A stretch of 24,329 nucleotides of DNA from Chromatiaceae bacterium (GTDB taxonomy: Bacteria > Pseudomonadota > Gammaproteobacteria > Chromatiales > Chromatiaceae). The notes under the pieces are model-generated. The model saw only the letters and a program-made list of their open reading frames with translations. It did not search any database and was not told the DNA's origin. The stretch is from NCBI GenBank assembly GCA_016938795.1, contig JAFGTZ010000051.1, positions 1 to 24,329 on the forward strand, read 5' to 3'. Made by a program: the position numbers and the translations under genes. How positions within the stretch are numbered: position 1 is the first letter of the stretch; every line of letters begins with the position of its first letter. Below are positions 7,153-16,053 of the stretch, piece after piece.

Positions 7153-8388
7153 TTAAAAATTGCCCTGAAACCAGCTGCGCATGCGCGACCAGGTTCCCTT
7201 GACGCCCCGCGACCTGGCCAGTTCGGGGCCATGCATGTCGCGGTGCTGACGGGCATACATCAGCAGGCCCACCCCCGTGGAATGGGCCGGATTGTTCACT
7301 ACATCGGGCATGCCAACGACATGCTGCGGAAGCCCCACGCGCACCGGCATCTGGAACACCGACTCGGCCAGATCCACGATGCCCTCGATGCGGGCGCTGC
7401 CCCCGGTGAGCACCACTCCGCCGGCCACGAAATCCTCAAGACCGCTGCGACGCAGCTCGTTGCGCAACAGCTTGAACAGCTCCTCATAGCGCGGTTCGAT
7501 CACCTCGGCCAGATGCTGGTGGGTAAACTCACGCGGCGGACGTTCGCCGATGCTCGGCACCTCAAAGGTTTGCTCATGCCCGATGAGACGCGCGAGCGCG
7601 CAGCCATGCTCAAGCTTCACCGCCTCGGCATACTGGGTTGGGGTGCGCAAGGCCACCGCGATATCGTTGGTCACCTGATCCCCGGCGATGGGAATGACCG
7701 CCGTGTGCCGAATCGAGCCATCGGTAAAGACCGCCAGATCCGTGGTGCCGCCGCCGATATCGACCAGACAGACCCCCAGCTCCTTCTCATCCTCGCCGAG
7801 CACCGCATAGCTCGAACTGAGCTGCGAGAGCACCAGATCGTCCACCTCAAGCCCGCAGCGGCGGATACACTTGGTGACATTCTGCGCCGCGCTCATGGCG
7901 CCGGTGACGATGTGCACCTTGGCCTCAAGACGCACCCCGCACATGCCGATCGGCTCACGCACGCCTTCCTGATGGTCGATGATGAATTCCTGCGGCAGGA
8001 TGTGCAGGATCTTCTGGTCGGCCGGAATGGCCACGGCGCGCGCCGAGTCGATGACCCGGTCCACATCGGCCTGGGTCACCTCGCCTTCCTTCACGCCGGT
8101 CACGCCATCGGAGTTGAGGCTGCGCACATGGCTGCCTGCAATGCAGGCATGCACCGCGTGGATATCGCAGCCCGCCATCAGCTCGGCCTCCTCGACCGCG
8201 CGCTGAATCGACTGCACCGTGGATTCGATATCGACCACCACGCCACGCTTGAGCCCGCGCGAGGGATGGGTGCCAATGCCGATAATCTCGATCTGGTCAT
8301 CATCCTTCAGCTCGCCCACTAGCGCGGCGACCTTCGAGGTTCCGATATCCAGACCCACCAGCAGATTCTTGTCGTTACGTCGCGACAT
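7153..8388 (-). CDS. ftsA: Cell division protein FtsA (actin-like membrane tether)
   Basis: FtsA is an actin-like ATPase that binds the FtsZ C-terminal peptide, anchors the Z-ring to the inner membrane and helps activate septal wall synthesis. The 411-residue protein (E. coli 420) has phosphate-1 loop GLDIGTSKVAALVG (12-25), phosphate-2 loop LVDIGGGTTDLAVF (208-221), and adenosine motif VVLTGGSARIEG (325-336). The last 14 residues (GTWSRMRSWFQGNF) form a short amphipathic helix with Trp and Phe, the usual membrane-targeting sequence. The ATG lies 6 bases after the ftsQ stop, and its ribosome binding site GAGGA lies inside the end of ftsQ, which points to translational coupling. Confidence 0.98.
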   Translation of the reverse strand: MSRRNDKNLLVGLDIGTSKVAALVGELKDDDQIEIIGIGTHPSRGLKRGVVVDIESTVQSIQRAVEEAELMAGCDIHAVHACIAGSHVRSLNSDGVTGVKEGEVTQADVDRVIDSARAVAIPADQKILHILPQEFIIDHQEGVREPIGMCGVRLEAKVHIVTGAMSAAQNVTKCIRRCGLEVDDLVLSQLSSSYAVLGEDEKELGVCLVDIGGGTTDLAVFTDGSIRHTAVIPIAGDQVTNDIAVALRTPTQYAEAVKLEHGCALARLIGHEQTFEVPSIGERPPREFTHQHLAEVIEPRYEELFKLLRNELRRSGLEDFVAGGVVLTGGSARIEGIVDLAESVFQMPVRVGLPQHVVGMPDVVNNPAHSTGVGLLMYARQHRDMHGPELARSRGVKGTWSRMRSWFQGNF

Positions 8389-8394
8389 CCCGTT

Positions 8395-9195
8395 TTATCC
8401 TCGATTGCCGGAACGCGCGTCGCGCTCCGGGTTGGCGCGGGCCCTGGGGTCCGCGTCGGCTGACCATTGGACGGCAAAGCCGTTGCTGTAGCGCAGATCG
8501 ACCACCTGAGGCAGTCCAGCGGCGAATTCGAGCTGGGGCGCGTTGGCGATGAAGCGCGCGAGACGCTCCTCAACCCGAGCGGTGCCCAGGCGCAGCTCGG
8601 TGCCCATGATGAGCCTGAGACGCCAATCCCCACGCGCATCTACCGCCAGCGTCTCGATCAGATGTCCGGCCAGCATCAGCTCATCGCGCCAGCGCAGATA
8701 GCGCTCGACCGCCTCAGGCGCACGCGCATCCTCGCCCATAAGACGCGGCAGTCCAGCGGGAATGGTGCCAACACGCGGACGAAACACCACCCCCTCGGCG
8801 GTCACCAGGCCATCGGCGTTCCAGCGCGCGATGGGCCGATGCTCCTCAACCTCGACCACCAGCCGGTCGGGCCAGACCCGGCGCAGACTGGCCCGCGCCA
8901 CCCAGGCCAGCTCCTCGGTCGCCGCCTTGAGATCCAGCAGATCGGCGGTGAGAATGCCCCCATTGAGGCGCTCGCTCAGTGTCTGCTGCAAGAGCCGCGA
9001 GGAGTGATGATGCAGCTCGCCCTCGATGGCGATGAGGCGCACCGGCAGCAGCACCGGCTCCCAGCGAATCAGCATCCAGCCGCCGCCGACCATGGCCGCG
9101 AGCAGGGCCGAGCCGAGCCAGGCGCGCAGCAGGCGGCGACGCGCCTCGGCGACGGCGGCGCGCGAGGTGGCGGTGGAGCGACGACGTCTAGCCAC
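8395..9195 (-). CDS. ftsQ: Cell division protein FtsQ
   Basis: FtsQ is a bitopic inner-membrane protein of the divisome; in the periplasm it scaffolds FtsL and FtsB. The predicted 266-residue product has a strongly basic cytoplasmic tail, one membrane segment at about 27-45 (LGSALLAAMVGGGWMLI), a POTRA domain (about 50-120, LPVRLIAIEGEL to VVEVEEHRPIARW) and the beta domain with the PRLMG and VVDLRYSNGFAVQW signatures. The start is uncertain: GTG at 9195 gives an 8-base overlap with ddl; an in-frame TTG at 9213 would add six residues. Neither has a good ribosome binding site. A small dyad (GAGAC-GA-GTCTC, 9200-9211) lies just upstream of the GTG. Confidence 0.93.
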   Translation of the reverse strand: MARRRRSTATSRAAVAEARRRLLRAWLGSALLAAMVGGGWMLIRWEPVLLPVRLIAIEGELHHHSSRLLQQTLSERLNGGILTADLLDLKAATEELAWVARASLRRVWPDRLVVEVEEHRPIARWNADGLVTAEGVVFRPRVGTIPAGLPRLMGEDARAPEAVERYLRWRDELMLAGHLIETLAVDARGDWRLRLIMGTELRLGTARVEERLARFIANAPQLEFAAGLPQVVDLRYSNGFAVQWSADADPRARANPERDARSGNRG

Positions 9196-10111
9196 GGTCG
9201 AGACTCGTCTCAAGAATGCGCCACACCAGGGCGTCGAAGTCCATGCCGAGCGCGCGCGCCGCCATGGGCACCAGGCTGTGATCGGTCATGCCGGGCACGG
9301 TGTTAACCTCCAGCAGAAAGGGCGCTCCATCCCCATCGACCATCAAATCGACCCGCCCCCAGCCGCTCGCCCCCAGCGTCTCGAAGGCCGCCAGCGCCAG
9401 CTCGCGCAAGGCGCGCTCGCGCGCCTCGTCGAGCCCGCAGGGACAGTGATAGCGGGTGGTGTCGGACTGATACTTGGCCTCGAAATCGTAAAAGAGACGC
9501 GGCGTCTCCAGCCGGATGAGCGGCAAGGCTTCGGCGCCCAGAATGGCGCAGGTGTATTCGCGCCCCGTGATCCAGCGTTCGGCGAGCACCAGGGCGTCGA
9601 AGGCACGCGCCGCGCGCCAGGCCTCGGCGAGCGCGGCGGTGCTTTCCACCCGCGCCATGCCGATGCTCGACCCCTCATGAACCGGCTTGATCATGAGCGG
9701 AAAGCCCAGCGCCTCGGCGGCGGCCAGATCGCCCGCGTCGCGCAACAGCACCGAATCGGCCGTGGGCAGACCGGCGCCGCGCCAGGCGAGCTTGCAGCGA
9801 TGCTTGTCCATGCCAAGCGCCGAGCCGAGCACCCCCGAGCCGGTATAGGGCAGCCCCAGGGTCTCCAGCGCGCCCTGCACCTGACCGTCCTCGCCGCCGC
9901 GCCCGTGCAGCATGATGAAGGCGCGCGCATAGGCGCCCGCGCGCAGCACCTCCAGCAGATCCGGCCCCGGATCGACGGGGTGCGCATCGACCCCGAGCCG
10001 TTGCAGCGCGGCGAGCACCGCCGCGCCGCTTTTGAGCGAAATCTCGCGCTCGGCGGCCCGTCCGCCGAGCAGCACGGCCACCTTGCCGAAGCGTTCGGCG
10101 CTTGAGGTCAT
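9188..10111 (-). CDS. ddlB: D-alanine--D-alanine ligase
   Basis: This cytosolic ATP-grasp enzyme joins two D-alanines to make the dipeptide that MurF adds to the peptidoglycan precursor. The 307-residue protein (E. coli DdlB 306) has VAVLLGGRAAEREISL with catalytic E21, LHGRGGEDGQVQG (68-80), TGSGVLGSALGMDK (90-103), the omega-loop EGSSIG (146-151), and the magnesium site LLEVNTVPGMT (266-276). All key catalytic positions look intact. Its ATG overlaps the murB stop codon in an ATGA tetranucleotide, and its last 8 bases overlap the preferred ftsQ start. The context is typical of DdlB rather than DdlA. Confidence 0.98.
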   Translation of the reverse strand: MTSSAERFGKVAVLLGGRAAEREISLKSGAAVLAALQRLGVDAHPVDPGPDLLEVLRAGAYARAFIMLHGRGGEDGQVQGALETLGLPYTGSGVLGSALGMDKHRCKLAWRGAGLPTADSVLLRDAGDLAAAEALGFPLMIKPVHEGSSIGMARVESTAALAEAWRAARAFDALVLAERWITGREYTCAILGAEALPLIRLETPRLFYDFEAKYQSDTTRYHCPCGLDEARERALRELALAAFETLGASGWGRVDLMVDGDGAPFLLEVNTVPGMTDHSLVPMAARALGMDFDALVWRILETSLDRG

Positions 10112-11013
10112 GAGGGTTCTCCGACGAGACGGCGCACCTCGGGCTCCAGCCGGATGCCCGTGGCGCGCTCCACGGTCTCCTGCACCAGCCCGATCAGCGC
10201 CACAATCTCCGCAGCGCTCGCTCCGCCCCGATTGATGATGAAATTCGCATGTCGCTCGGAGACCTCGGCACCGCCGAGCCGTCGCCCCTTGAGTCCCAGC
10301 GACTCGATCAGACGCCCGGCGTGATCGCCGGGCGGATTGCGAAACACCGAGCCGCAGCTCGGCTCGCCAATGGGCTGGGTGTGCGCGCGCGCGTCGAGCA
10401 GCGCGCGCATGCGCTCACGCGCGGCGCGCCCATCGCCGGGCTGGAGCGCGAACTCCGCGGCGAGAAACCACTCGCCGGGCGGCCCCTGCACCTCGCGATA
10501 GCCCACCCGAAATTCCTGTGGCGTGCGCTCGCGCAGCTGACCAGCGCGATCGAGGGTGAGCACCCGCCGCACCAGCGGCCAGGTCTCGCCGCCCCAGGCG
10601 CCGGCGTTCATGGCCAGGGCCCCGCCGATGGTGCCGGGGATGCCGGCCAGAAATTCGGCGCCGAGCAGATCGCGGCGCATGGCCTCGCGGGCGAAACGGG
10701 CGCAGGACACACCCGCCTCGGCCAGCAGCCTGGTGGCATTGAGCGCCTCCAGCCGGTTGAGGCAGCCGCTGGTGTGAATGACCGTGCCGGCAAAGCCCTC
10801 GTCCGGCGCCAGCAGATTGCTGCCGAGCCCCAGCCAGGCAAGCGGCTCCTCGGGCTCCAGCCGACGCAGAAAGGCGATCAGATCCTCGGCGTCCGCAGGC
10901 CGGTAGAACCGCCGCGCCGGCCCGCCCACGCGCCAGGAGGTATGCCGCGCGAGCGGCTCGTCAAGCCGCAGCTCGCCACGCAGGCCGCGCAGATCAAGCG
11001 CCGCGCCGCTCAT
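10108..11013 (-). CDS. murB: UDP-N-acetylenolpyruvoylglucosamine reductase MurB
   Basis: MurB is an FAD- and NADPH-dependent cytosolic reductase that converts UDP-GlcNAc-enolpyruvate to UDP-MurNAc. This 301-residue form has FAD-binding segments GLGSNLL (62-68) and GIPGTIGGALAMNAGAWGGE (124-143). Catalytic S222 is in CGSVFRNP and E292 is near the C-terminus (LEPEVRRLVGE). It is of the short type II class seen in Bacillus and Pseudomonadota with murB inside dcw, not the longer E. coli type I enzyme (about 342), whose gene lies elsewhere. ATGA overlaps at both ends (with murC upstream and ddl downstream) place it firmly in the operon. Confidence 0.97.
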   Translation of the reverse strand: MSGAALDLRGLRGELRLDEPLARHTSWRVGGPARRFYRPADAEDLIAFLRRLEPEEPLAWLGLGSNLLAPDEGFAGTVIHTSGCLNRLEALNATRLLAEAGVSCARFAREAMRRDLLGAEFLAGIPGTIGGALAMNAGAWGGETWPLVRRVLTLDRAGQLRERTPQEFRVGYREVQGPPGEWFLAAEFALQPGDGRAARERMRALLDARAHTQPIGEPSCGSVFRNPPGDHAGRLIESLGLKGRRLGGAEVSERHANFIINRGGASAAEIVALIGLVQETVERATGIRLEPEVRRLVGEPS

Positions 11014-12437
11014 AGTCCGGCCTCCAGCAGCGCCGGCAGGCGTGCGGCCAGGGCGCCGATGTCGCCCGCGCCGGCGAGCAGCAGGATGTCGCCATCGCGC
11101 AGCAGCCGGTCGAGCAGCGCCGGCGCCTCGTCGAGCTGCTCGGCAAACACCGGATCGACCTCGCCCCGGGTGCGGATGGCGCGACTCAGGGCGCGCCCGT
11201 CGGCGCCCGCGATGGGTTGCTCGCCGGCAGCATAGACCTCGCAGAGCACCAGCACATCGGCGCTGGAGAGCACCGCCACGAAGTCCTCGAACTGCTCCTG
11301 GGTGCGGCTGTAGCGATGCGGCTGAAACACCAGCACCAGACGCCGCCCCGGCCAGCCCTCGCGCGCCGCGCTCAGCACAGCGGCCAGCTCGCGCGGATGA
11401 TGGCCATAGTCGTCCACGACCAAGAGGGCGCGATCGCGCGCATCGCGGATCTCGCTCGCCACAAAGCGTCGCCCCACGCCGGCAAAGTCGGACAGGGCGC
11501 GCGCGATGGACTCTTCCTCCACGCCCAGCTCCAGGGCCACGGTGATGGCGGCCAGGGCATTGAGCACGTTATGGCGGCCGGGCAGATTCAGGGTCAGCTC
11601 CAGCGGCCGGTCAAATTCGGCAGCCGTGACCCGAAAGGTGGTGCGCATGCCGCACTGGCGGATGTCGCTCGCGCGCACATCGGCCTCGGCGCAGGTGCCA
11701 TAGGTGCGCAGCGGACGCGCCACCCGATCGAGCAGCGAGCGCACCTCGGGATCGTCGATGCAGAGCACCGCCAGCCCGTAGAAGGGCAGATGGTGCAGAA
11801 ACTCCATGAAGGTGGCGCGCAACCGCTCGAAGTCGTTGCCATAGGTGCGCATGTGGTCGGCGTCGATGTTGGTGACCACCGCGACCATGGGTTGCAGATA
11901 GAGAAAGGAGGCATCGCTCTCGTCGGCCTCGGCCACCAGATACTTGGTGGTGCCAAGCCGTGCGTTGGCCCCGGCGCTGTTGAGCCGTCCGCCGATGACG
12001 AAGGTTGGATCGAGCCCGCCCTCGGCGAGGATGCTCGCGATGAGACTGGTGGTGGTGGTCTTGCCGTGGGTGCCGGCCACCGCCACGCCGTAATAGAAGC
12101 GCATCAGCTCGGCAAGCATCTCGGCGCGGCGCACGATGGGCAGACGCGCCGCGCGCGCGGCCTGAATCTCGGGGTTGGTCTCGTCAATGGCGCTGGAGAC
12201 CACTACCGCGTCGGCCTCGCCGAGATGCGCGGCGGAATGACCGATGGCCACCTGCACCCCGCGCTCGCGCAACCGGCGCGTCACCTCGCCCTCGCGCAGA
12301 TCGGAGCCGCTGACGCTGTAACCCAGGTTGGCCATGAGTTCGGCGATACCGCTCATGCCAGAGCCGCCAATGCCGACGAAGTGCAGCGCGCGCACCCGGC
12401 CCATGTTGGCGGCGGTATGGGTGAGATGGGCATTCAT
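11010..12437 (-). CDS. murC: UDP-N-acetylmuramate--L-alanine ligase MurC
   Basis: MurC is the first Mur amino-acid ligase, adding L-alanine to UDP-MurNAc with ATP in the cytosol. The 475-residue protein has a UDP-binding Rossmann start (FVGIGGSGMSGIAELM, 20-35), ATP-binding GTHGKTTTT (122-130, lysine 126), EADESDASFL (170-179) and the MurC-type DDYGHHP (342-348) followed by FQPHRYSRT. The start overlaps the murG stop in an ATGA, and its own stop overlaps the murB start in the same way. Length and motifs are normal for the family (E. coli 491). Confidence 0.98.
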   Translation of the reverse strand: MNAHLTHTAANMGRVRALHFVGIGGSGMSGIAELMANLGYSVSGSDLREGEVTRRLRERGVQVAIGHSAAHLGEADAVVVSSAIDETNPEIQAARAARLPIVRRAEMLAELMRFYYGVAVAGTHGKTTTTSLIASILAEGGLDPTFVIGGRLNSAGANARLGTTKYLVAEADESDASFLYLQPMVAVVTNIDADHMRTYGNDFERLRATFMEFLHHLPFYGLAVLCIDDPEVRSLLDRVARPLRTYGTCAEADVRASDIRQCGMRTTFRVTAAEFDRPLELTLNLPGRHNVLNALAAITVALELGVEEESIARALSDFAGVGRRFVASEIRDARDRALLVVDDYGHHPRELAAVLSAAREGWPGRRLVLVFQPHRYSRTQEQFEDFVAVLSSADVLVLCEVYAAGEQPIAGADGRALSRAIRTRGEVDPVFAEQLDEAPALLDRLLRDGDILLLAGAGDIGALAARLPALLEAGL

Positions 12438-13513
12438 CGGCGGGCAAGCTCCAGACAGGCGTTGGCAATGGTCTCGGTGGCGGCGGGTCGCGCCAGGCCG
12501 CGCGCGGCCTCGGCCATGGCCAGGAGCCGCGCGCGCTCGCCCAACAGCTCGGCAAGCAGTTCGGCCAGGCGCTCAACGCTCAGATCGGACTGGATGATGA
12601 GCCGCGCCGCGCCGGCCTCGACCAGATAGGCGGCGTTGGCGCGCTGGTGATCATCCACCGCATGCGGAAAGGGCACCAGCACCGAGCCCACCCCGGCGGC
12701 GGCCAGCTCGGCCAGGGTCAGCGCCCCGGCGCGACAGACCACCAGATCAGCCCAGGCATAGGCCTCGGCCATGTCCTCGATAAAGGCGCTCACCTCGGCC
12801 TCGACCCCAGCGGCCGCATAGGCCGCGCGCGCCTCCTCCAGGGTGCGCTCGCCGGCCTGATGGCGCACCTGGGGACGCGCATCCGCGCTCAGACGGGCGA
12901 GCGCCGGGGCCAGCGTGGTATTCAAGGCCTGGGCGCCGAGCGAACCGCCGAGCACCAGCAGGCGCAGCGGACCGACCCGCGCCGCCCAGCGCGCGACCGG
13001 CGGCGGCAGCTCCAGAATGGCGCGGCGCACCGGATTGCCGCTCGGCTCGGCACCCCGTGCCGCCGGAAAGGTGCCCGGAAAGCCCTCGAAGACGCGCGTC
13101 GCCAGACGCGCGAGCCAGCGATTGGTGAGCCCCGGCACGCGGTTTTGCTCCTGAATCACCAAGGGCACCCCGAGCAGACGCGCGGCCAGCCCGCCGGGCG
13201 CGGCCACAAAGCCGCCCATACCGAGCAGAACGTCCGGGCGGCGCCGGCGCAGAATGCGCACCGACTGCGCCACCGCGCGCCCCAGACGCCAGGGCGCGCG
13301 CGCCAGGGTCGCGAGCCCCTTGCCGCGCACGCCGGAAAAGTCGATCCACTCCATCTCGAAGCCATGCGCGGGGGCAAGCCGCGCCTCCAGCCCCTGCCGG
13401 GTGCCGATCCAGAACACCTCGGCGCCCGCCGCGCGCAGCGCCTCGGCCACGGCCAGCGCCGGAAACACATGACCACCGGTGCCTCCGGCCATGATGCCTA
13501 TGCACGCACCCAT
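12434..13513 (-). CDS. murG: Lipid II synthase MurG (N-acetylglucosaminyltransferase)
   Basis: MurG is a peripheral GT-B glycosyltransferase on the cytosolic face of the inner membrane that adds GlcNAc to lipid I to give lipid II. The 359-residue protein (E. coli 355) has glycine-rich loop MAGGTGGHVFPALA (8-21), LGMGGFVAAPGG (97-108), VIQEQN, VLGGSLGAQ (187-195), and donor-binding RAGALTLAEL (261-270) with PFPHAVDDHQRANA (281-294). ATG at 13513 is chosen because GGAGG lies 6 bases upstream and the protein then begins as in homologues; the frame is open for 140 codons further upstream but that stretch is the other-frame shadow of ftsW. It overlaps the ftsW stop by 16 bases. Confidence 0.98.
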   Translation of the reverse strand: MGACIGIMAGGTGGHVFPALAVAEALRAAGAEVFWIGTRQGLEARLAPAHGFEMEWIDFSGVRGKGLATLARAPWRLGRAVAQSVRILRRRRPDVLLGMGGFVAAPGGLAARLLGVPLVIQEQNRVPGLTNRWLARLATRVFEGFPGTFPAARGAEPSGNPVRRAILELPPPVARWAARVGPLRLLVLGGSLGAQALNTTLAPALARLSADARPQVRHQAGERTLEEARAAYAAAGVEAEVSAFIEDMAEAYAWADLVVCRAGALTLAELAAAGVGSVLVPFPHAVDDHQRANAAYLVEAGAARLIIQSDLSVERLAELLAELLGERARLLAMAEAARGLARPAATETIANACLELARR

Positions 13514-14694
13514 CGCGTCCTCCGTTGTGGTCCCGCCTCGGAGCGCGCCTCGCGCACCCGCGCATCGGCGCGCAACAGCAGGCCCATGGCCATGCAGGCG
13601 ACGATGAGACTGTTGCTGCCATAGCTCAGAAAGGGCAGGGTCAGGCCCTTGGTGGGCAGAAGCCCCACATTGACCCCAAGGTTGATAAAGACCTGCAAGC
13701 CGATCCAGAGCCCGATCCCCTGCGCCACATAGGCCGCGAAGGGCAGCCCCAGCGACTCGGCGCGCCGCGCAATCTCGAAGGCGCGCCACACCAGGAAGAC
13801 AAAGGCGCCGATCAGCACCAGCATGCCAATCAGGCCGAACTCCTCGCCCACCACGGCGGCGATGAAGTCGGTATGCGCCTCGGGCAGAAAGAACTGCTTC
13901 TGGATGCCATTGCCCAGCCCGACTCCGAGCCACTCGCCACGCCCGAAGGCGATGAGCGCCTGACTGAGCTGAAAGTCGGTATCGAAGGGATCATCGAAGG
14001 GATTGACGAAAGAGGTCACCCGCTCCAGGCGATAGGGCGAGAGATAGACCAGCGCGACCAGCCCGGCGCCCACCGCGCCAAGCAGCACGATGAAGGGCGC
14101 CAGACTGACCCCGCCAAGAAAGAGCAGCCCCATGACGGTGGCGATCATGACGGCGGTGGTGCCAAAGTCGGGCTCCTTGAGAATGAGCGCGGCGGCAAAC
14201 CCCACCAGGATCATGGGCCGGATGAAGCCCGAGATACGGTTGGCGATGGACTCGGCATGGCGCACCAGATAGCCCGCGACATAAACCACCGCAAAGAGCT
14301 TCATGAACTCCGAGGGCTGGAGATTGAGCGGCCCGAGCGCGATCCAGCGCGTCGCGCCGTTGGCCGTGCGCCCGATGCCCGGCACCAGCACCAGCACCAG
14401 CACCGCCATGCCACCGAGAAACAGCCAGACCCCGGCGCGCTCCCAGCCCTCCAGCGGCACACGGTAGGCCAGAACCCCGGCTGCCAGCCCGAGCCCTAGG
14501 GCGATGCTGTGGCGCAGCACGAAATAGTAAGGATCGTTGCAGCAGGTCACGGCGATCGACATGGAGGCCGAGGCCACCATCACATAGCCGAAGGCCAGCA
14601 ACCCCAGCACCACAACCAGCAGCGAATAGTCGATTGGCGGCAGACGCTCGCGCCGCCGCCGCGTGCCCCGCATGGCGCGCGCCGCGACGCTCAT
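13498..14694 (-). CDS. ftsW: Septal peptidoglycan polymerase FtsW (SEDS family)
   Basis: FtsW is a polytopic inner-membrane SEDS glycosyltransferase that polymerises lipid II at the septum as partner of FtsI. The 398-residue sequence is almost continuously hydrophobic, with about ten membrane segments after a basic N-terminus. Family landmarks are GATRWIALGPLNLQPSEFMK (113-132), KEPDFGTT (173-180), LSQALIAFGRGEWLGVGLGNG (243-263), PEAHTDFIAAVVGEE (271-285) with the conserved functional D276, and LPTKGLTLPFLSYGSNSL. The ATG overlaps the murD stop in an ATGA; M8 is an alternative start. Confidence 0.98.
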   Translation of the reverse strand: MSVAARAMRGTRRRRERLPPIDYSLLVVVLGLLAFGYVMVASASMSIAVTCCNDPYYFVLRHSIALGLGLAAGVLAYRVPLEGWERAGVWLFLGGMAVLVLVLVPGIGRTANGATRWIALGPLNLQPSEFMKLFAVVYVAGYLVRHAESIANRISGFIRPMILVGFAAALILKEPDFGTTAVMIATVMGLLFLGGVSLAPFIVLLGAVGAGLVALVYLSPYRLERVTSFVNPFDDPFDTDFQLSQALIAFGRGEWLGVGLGNGIQKQFFLPEAHTDFIAAVVGEEFGLIGMLVLIGAFVFLVWRAFEIARRAESLGLPFAAYVAQGIGLWIGLQVFINLGVNVGLLPTKGLTLPFLSYGSNSLIVACMAMGLLLRADARVREARSEAGPQRRTRWVRA

Positions 14695-16040
14695 GGATCA
14701 AGCCTCCGCACCGCCTCGGCGAAGACCTCACCGCGATGCTCGTAGCTTTTGAACATGTCGAAGCTCGCACAGGCGGGCGAGAGCAGCACGCAATCCCCCG
14801 GCTGGGCCAACTCGGCGGCGAGCCGCACCGCGTCCTCCATGTCGAGCGCGCGCACCAGGGGCGCGCAGCCGGCAAGCGCCGCCTCGATCAGGGGCGCATC
14901 GCGCCCGATCAGCACCACGGCGCGGGCCACCCGCTCCACGGCCGGACGCAGCGGCGCAAAATCCGCGCCCTTGCCATCGCCCCCGGCAATGAGCACCACG
15001 CGCCCCGGCTCGCCCTCGGGCAGCAGCCCCTCCAGCGCGGCCAGGGTTGCGCCCGGATTGGTGCCCTTGGAGTCATCGAACCAGCGCACCCCTTGGCGCT
15101 CGGCCACCAGGGTGCTGCGATGCGGCAGCCCTGGAAAACGCCGCAGCGCATCGCAGGCCACCATGAGCGGGATGCCGCAGCCGCTCGCCAGCGCCAGCGC
15201 CGCCAGGGCATTGGCCAGATTATGACGCCCGGCGATGGCCACCTCGGCGGCATCCATGAGACGCGCCTCGCCGTGACAGATCCAGGTGCTCGCCCCCGCG
15301 TGACGCAGACCGAAATCGCCCGGCGCGGGCGCGCCCAGGGTAAAACCAATGGCGCGCGCGCCCGGATGCAGCATGGCGCTTACCAGCGGGTCGTCGCGGT
15401 TGACCACAGCCAGACGCGCGCGCTCGTAGACGCGCGCCTTGGCCGCTGCATAGGCCGCCAGATCGGCATAGCGATCCATATGATCGGGCGAAACATTGAG
15501 CACCACCGCCACCTCGGGCGCGAGTCCACTGGTGGTTTCAAGCTGAAAGCTGGAGAGTTCGAGCACATAGAGTTCGGCGTTCGACTCCAGCAGATCGAGC
15601 ACCGGCTCGCCGAGATTGCCGCCCACCGCCACCCGCCGCCCGGCCAGTCGCGCCATGAGCCCGACCAGGGTGGTCACCGTGCTCTTGCCGTTCGAGCCGG
15701 TGATGGCGCACACCGGCGCGCGGGTTGCCTCGGCGAAGAGTTCGACATCCCCCACCACCGGCACACCGCGCGCGATGGCGGCGCGAATCAGGGGCTCGGC
15801 CACCGAGACGCCCGGACTCACCACCAGCCGCTCGGCGGCGGCGAACACCTCGGGATCGAAGCCCCCGACGAACACCGCCACCTCGGGCATGGATTCGCGC
15901 AGCGCCGCAAGCCCCGGCGGATCGGCGCGCGAGTCGGTCACCGCCACCGCCACGCCGCGCTGGCGCAGATAGTGCGCGCAGGAGAGCCCGGTCTTGCCGA
16001 GTCCCACCACCAGGGTCTTCATCCCGTCCGCGGAGGCCAT
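14691..16040 (-). CDS. murD: UDP-N-acetylmuramoyl-L-alanine--D-glutamate ligase MurD
   Basis: MurD adds D-glutamate to UDP-MurNAc-L-Ala in the cytosol. The 449-residue product has VVGLGKTGLSCAHYL (11-25), ATP loop GSNGKST (115-121), the probable carbamylated lysine K201 (AAAKARVYERA) and DDSKGTNPGAT in the C-terminal domain. Several starts are possible (GTG 16049, ATG 16046, ATG 16040). ATG 16040 is preferred because GAGGGAG lies 8 bases upstream and the N-terminus then aligns in length with the E. coli protein. That ribosome binding site overlaps the mraY stop codon, so the genes are probably coupled, with a 13-base gap. It ends in an ATGA overlap with ftsW. Confidence 0.97.
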   Translation of the reverse strand: MASADGMKTLVVGLGKTGLSCAHYLRQRGVAVAVTDSRADPPGLAALRESMPEVAVFVGGFDPEVFAAAERLVVSPGVSVAEPLIRAAIARGVPVVGDVELFAEATRAPVCAITGSNGKSTVTTLVGLMARLAGRRVAVGGNLGEPVLDLLESNAELYVLELSSFQLETTSGLAPEVAVVLNVSPDHMDRYADLAAYAAAKARVYERARLAVVNRDDPLVSAMLHPGARAIGFTLGAPAPGDFGLRHAGASTWICHGEARLMDAAEVAIAGRHNLANALAALALASGCGIPLMVACDALRRFPGLPHRSTLVAERQGVRWFDDSKGTNPGATLAALEGLLPEGEPGRVVLIAGGDGKGADFAPLRPAVERVARAVVLIGRDAPLIEAALAGCAPLVRALDMEDAVRLAAELAQPGDCVLLSPACASFDMFKSYEHRGEVFAEAVRRLDP

Positions 16041-16053
16041 CTGCATCACTCCC

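Noticed and set aside
7096..8322. A 408-codon plus-strand frame opposite ftsA, and similar ones opposite ddl, murC, murG, ftsW, murD, mraY, murF and murE
   Set aside because: All are antisense shadows of well-supported genes in GC-rich DNA, with low-complexity His/Arg/Gly-rich translations and no family motifs.
13514..13933. Upstream extension of murG by 140 residues
   Set aside because: It lies wholly within ftsW in another frame; the start at 13513 has GGAGG and the normal MurG N-terminus.
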